Part shown: positions 61,967 to 64,000 of the stretch, piece by piece
Numbering within the stretch: the first letter of the stretch is position 1
How the letters are laid out: the number at the start of each line of letters is the position of its first letter
NCBI GenBank assembly: GCA_018433085.1
Contig: JAHDRW010000023.1
Location: forward strand, 1 to 64,000
Source of the DNA: Deltaproteobacteria bacterium
Lineage (GTDB): Bacteria; Desulfobacterota; Desulfomonilia; UBA1062
DNA length: 64,000 nucleotides
Direction: 5' to 3'
Translations under genes and position numbers: made by a program
Notes under the pieces: model-generated
Seen by the model: the letters and a program-made list of their open reading frames with translations, nothing else
Told to the model about the DNA's origin: nothing
Databases searched by the model: none

Positions 61967-63331
61967 TCAGTGCGCCTCCACCGGAAGGGTGCCAAGGATC
62001 ATTTTCTCAATTCCCTTGATATCATCAAAATATTTGCGTTTTGCTGTTTCTCGAATATCTTGAGCTTTCTCTCTAGCGGAAACTACGTCCTTTACAAGCT
62101 TCTGTTGAACGGAAAGTGTTGGCAATGGCATTGGGAATGAAGCAATGTCGCCACCACCAATTTTCCACATACCAACAGCGGTTCTTGCATTCTGTTGAAA
62201 CCAAGCTCTACCCACTGATGACTGAATAACTTCTCTCGCATACTCAGGTAAGATTCTATCGTTAAATCTTGCCCTAATTATGATGTCAGGAAATATAATC
62301 TCTGGATGGTCATCTTCAACGAGTGCACTTTTTGCCACATGGCTAAAACTTCCTACACTACGGCAGATTAGTAGGTCACCTTTTTTTAAGTAAAACTTCT
62401 CAGCAATCTTTTCAGATATATCTACGTATTTTGTTTCTGACAGATCAAGCCCATGTGGCTGAAGGGCGCTTAATTTTAATATTTTATAATTTTTTTGTTT
62501 TTTGCTTGGCTTTACTGAATAGCCATTTGCCGTATTATCAATACATTCCCTCAGTTGAATAGCCGTATACTTCCCATCTTCCAAATTTGCCCCGACGCTA
62601 GCAAGCTGGTTGTACATCAATGACCATCGATCAATTTCTTTAAAAGATGAACATATGATTTTGGGGAGCGTTGTGCGTATTGGCTTTTTCAAGCCCAAAC
62701 TCTCAATAAATTGCTTTTCTGAGCTATCTTCCATTGCCTTGGAAATATCTAATGACTCAGAGAGTTGGTTGTTGGCCAAATCATAGCCCGTTAAAATCTT
62801 CTGCTGGATTGGCAACGGTGGTACCGGGATCTTGAGAGTTTTCAATAATGGATATGTCAGATTCATCCGCACTGAACCTGCGGTAGCTGCGCGAAGAGTT
62901 TGATTGAAAAAATCCGATTTGAGTATGAACCAGAAAACTTCGGGTAGAACGATAGAACTATCTACCGAGAAGACGACGTAGGCCGGGCTGATGTATGCCT
63001 CGCCATGCTCATCTGGCACCCATCCAATTGAACCAACATTGATGCGGTACGGGTTGTAAGCAAAATCTCCAGCACTCACCTTTTTGTAGGGTTGTTTAAT
63101 CTCCTTGCCAAGTGCGTCATAGGCATGAAAGATTCCATCGACATTGTTCACGCCGAGTATCTTGAAAGTTTCATCCGGGCTTTCAAATGGCCGAATTTTT
63201 TCGTTATGTTCTGTTACAAACTCAGACAGAGACACAAGCGGATACTTTGACTTGATTCGACCAACAAAATATTTGACGTCCCAACGTTCAAGCTCGCTGT
63301 ATTGAACAACGCGAAAAGCCGCTTCGTCCAT
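61967..63331 (-). CDS. hsdS: Type I restriction enzyme specificity subunit HsdS
   Basis: A 454-residue specificity subunit with two target-recognition domains (about 1-180 and 225-405). Each is followed by a conserved helical spacer with PLLKTLKIPVPPLPIQQKIL and FPMPLPTLSVQQKLVKDVVS, the hallmark of HsdS. The two domains differ, so the bipartite DNA target should have two different halves. The gene is AT-rich relative to hsdM. It overlaps the hsdM stop by one base, forming an M-S unit. No hsdR is visible in the window; it may lie to the right. Confidence 0.92.
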   Translation of the reverse strand: MDEAAFRVVQYSELERWDVKYFVGRIKSKYPLVSLSEFVTEHNEKIRPFESPDETFKILGVNNVDGIFHAYDALGKEIKQPYKKVSAGDFAYNPYRINVGSIGWVPDEHGEAYISPAYVVFSVDSSIVLPEVFWFILKSDFFNQTLRAATAGSVRMNLTYPLLKTLKIPVPPLPIQQKILTGYDLANNQLSESLDISKAMEDSSEKQFIESLGLKKPIRTTLPKIICSSFKEIDRWSLMYNQLASVGANLEDGKYTAIQLRECIDNTANGYSVKPSKKQKNYKILKLSALQPHGLDLSETKYVDISEKIAEKFYLKKGDLLICRSVGSFSHVAKSALVEDDHPEIIFPDIIIRARFNDRILPEYAREVIQSSVGRAWFQQNARTAVGMWKIGGGDIASFPMPLPTLSVQQKLVKDVVSAREKAQDIRETAKRKYFDDIKGIEKMILGTLPVEAH

Positions 63332-64000
63332 TACTCAGCCTTTCCCGCTTGCGCAAACACCTTGGGATCAGCCGAAAACTCCCGGTACCACTCCAAACAA
63401 GTCTTGTCACAATCGGCGGGCTGGTTGGTGTTGGGATAGAGCTCGTTCTGATCCTCCTCGCCGGTGGCAGAGATACCAACCTTTTCCGCCTCGTACATAA
63501 AGATGGGGTAGTCGAAGCGCTCCTTGAGGAGTTGCCGCGCCTCGGTGATCTGCCGGGTTTCCATCGCCTTCAGGTAGTCCTTGAGCTCCTTTTGCAGGGC
63601 TTTGCGTCGCTCGGCATCCTTCGCCTGCTTTGCTGCCTCGATTTTGCCTTTCAACCGCTCCCGTTCGGCCCTGGTCTCGTCGGCGTACTGGGCTTCGACC
63701 TCCGCCTTGGCGGTGGCGTAGGTCTCATCAAACCTCTGCTGTTCCTCTTCAGTAAACTTTTGTAGGAAGAGCAACGAGCATTTCACGCTGGCTCCGGAGC
63801 TGACGAAAGTCTCCTGCGGCAGACTGACCACAGCGCGGAGGAAGGCGCGGTCTTCGGTGAATTCGCGCACGTAAGCGAGCGAGGGGTTGTTGAACACGCC
63901 TTCAGGCAGCACAATGCCAAGGCGTCCGCCGGGCTTGATCAGGTCGAGACAGCGCTCGATGAACAGCACCTCGGTCTTGATTTTGGCCTTGTCGCTCTTT
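63331..64000 (-). CDS. hsdM: Type I restriction-modification DNA methyltransferase HsdM, 3' part
   Basis: The gene runs off the right edge; about the last 222 residues are present (from SDKAKIKTEVLFIERCLDLI). The GGRLGIVLPEGVFNNPSLAYVREF segment lies just after the NPPF-type catalytic region of N6-adenine methylases, which is outside the window. A long charged coiled coil (EEEQQRFDETYATAKAEV..., RKALQKELKDYLKAMET) follows and may pair with HsdS helices. GC content is like the host and unlike hsdS, suggesting mosaic origin. Confidence 0.88.
   Translation of the reverse strand, partial: KSDKAKIKTEVLFIERCLDLIKPGGRLGIVLPEGVFNNPSLAYVREFTEDRAFLRAVVSLPQETFVSSGASVKCSLLFLQKFTEEEQQRFDETYATAKAEVEAQYADETRAERERLKGKIEAAKQAKDAERRKALQKELKDYLKAMETRQITEARQLLKERFDYPIFMYEAEKVGISATGEEDQNELYPNTNQPADCDKTCLEWYREFSADPKVFAQAGKAE

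Noticed and set aside
1-64000. CRISPR arrays and rRNA genes
   Set aside because: No regularly spaced 25-40-base repeats and no rRNA-like sequence were seen; the only tandem DNA arrays are the 11-bp repeats and the coding 60-bp repeats.

Overview
The window looks like a chromosomal segment of a Gram-negative, GC-rich bacterium. A deltaproteobacterial-type lineage (Desulfobacterota/Thermodesulfobacteriota) is the best guess. This rests on the che gene order, the pilMNOPQ cluster, the ftsH-folP-acpS-tsaE-lysC-cimA run, citramalate synthase, and a many-PAS kinase paired with a sigma54 activator. The lineage call is inference; no rRNA is present.
Layout. 1-8.3 kb: a tightly coupled chemotaxis operon on the + strand (end of a chemoreceptor, cheW, cheR, cheD, cheB, a soluble receptor-like protein with a CheZ-like motif, a STAS protein, cheY, cheA). 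8.3-8.7 kb: a decayed IS630-family transposase. 8.7-20.1 kb, mostly - strand: nicotinamidase-like hydrolase, MFS exporter, PAS histidine kinase with NtrC-type regulator, bifunctional-nuclease-family protein, ECF-type ATPase, a PolX/PHP protein whose polymerase site looks dead, MtaB and a PilZ-like protein. 20.2-26 kb: glycogen synthase, DnaA, a HemW-like radical SAM protein, small membrane and cupin proteins, a rhomboid protease. 26-31.2 kb: a run of small hairpins, an FtsB-like protein and pilMNOPQ for the type IV pilus. 31.5-39.5 kb: TPR protein, FtsH, folate, CoA, tRNA-modification and amino-acid genes ending in cimA. 40.0-40.2 kb: tRNA-Lys and tRNA-Glu.
40.27-60.23 kb: a lambda-like siphophage late module on the - strand, transcribed toward tRNA-Glu. 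It holds a head-joining protein, portal, a protease-capsid fusion, cement protein, lysis genes, tail tube, G/GT chaperone with a textbook -1 slippery site, tape measure, and L, K and J-type tip proteins and fibres. Terminase, integrase and regulators are absent from the window. Only about 35 codons of a possible terminase tail survive at the right edge, where the sequence changes abruptly to AT-rich DNA.
60.3-64 kb: a defence-type patch. It has five 11-bp tandem repeats, an orphan 441-residue protein with a PD-(D/E)XK-like N-terminus on the + strand, then on the - strand a 60-residue ORF, hsdS and the 3' part of hsdM of a type I restriction-modification system.
Most promising for follow-up: the orphan nuclease-like gene and its repeats at the broken prophage edge; the catalytically stripped PolX; the CheZ-motif receptor-like protein; the 20-residue repeat tail protein; and the capsid fusion with an internal start.
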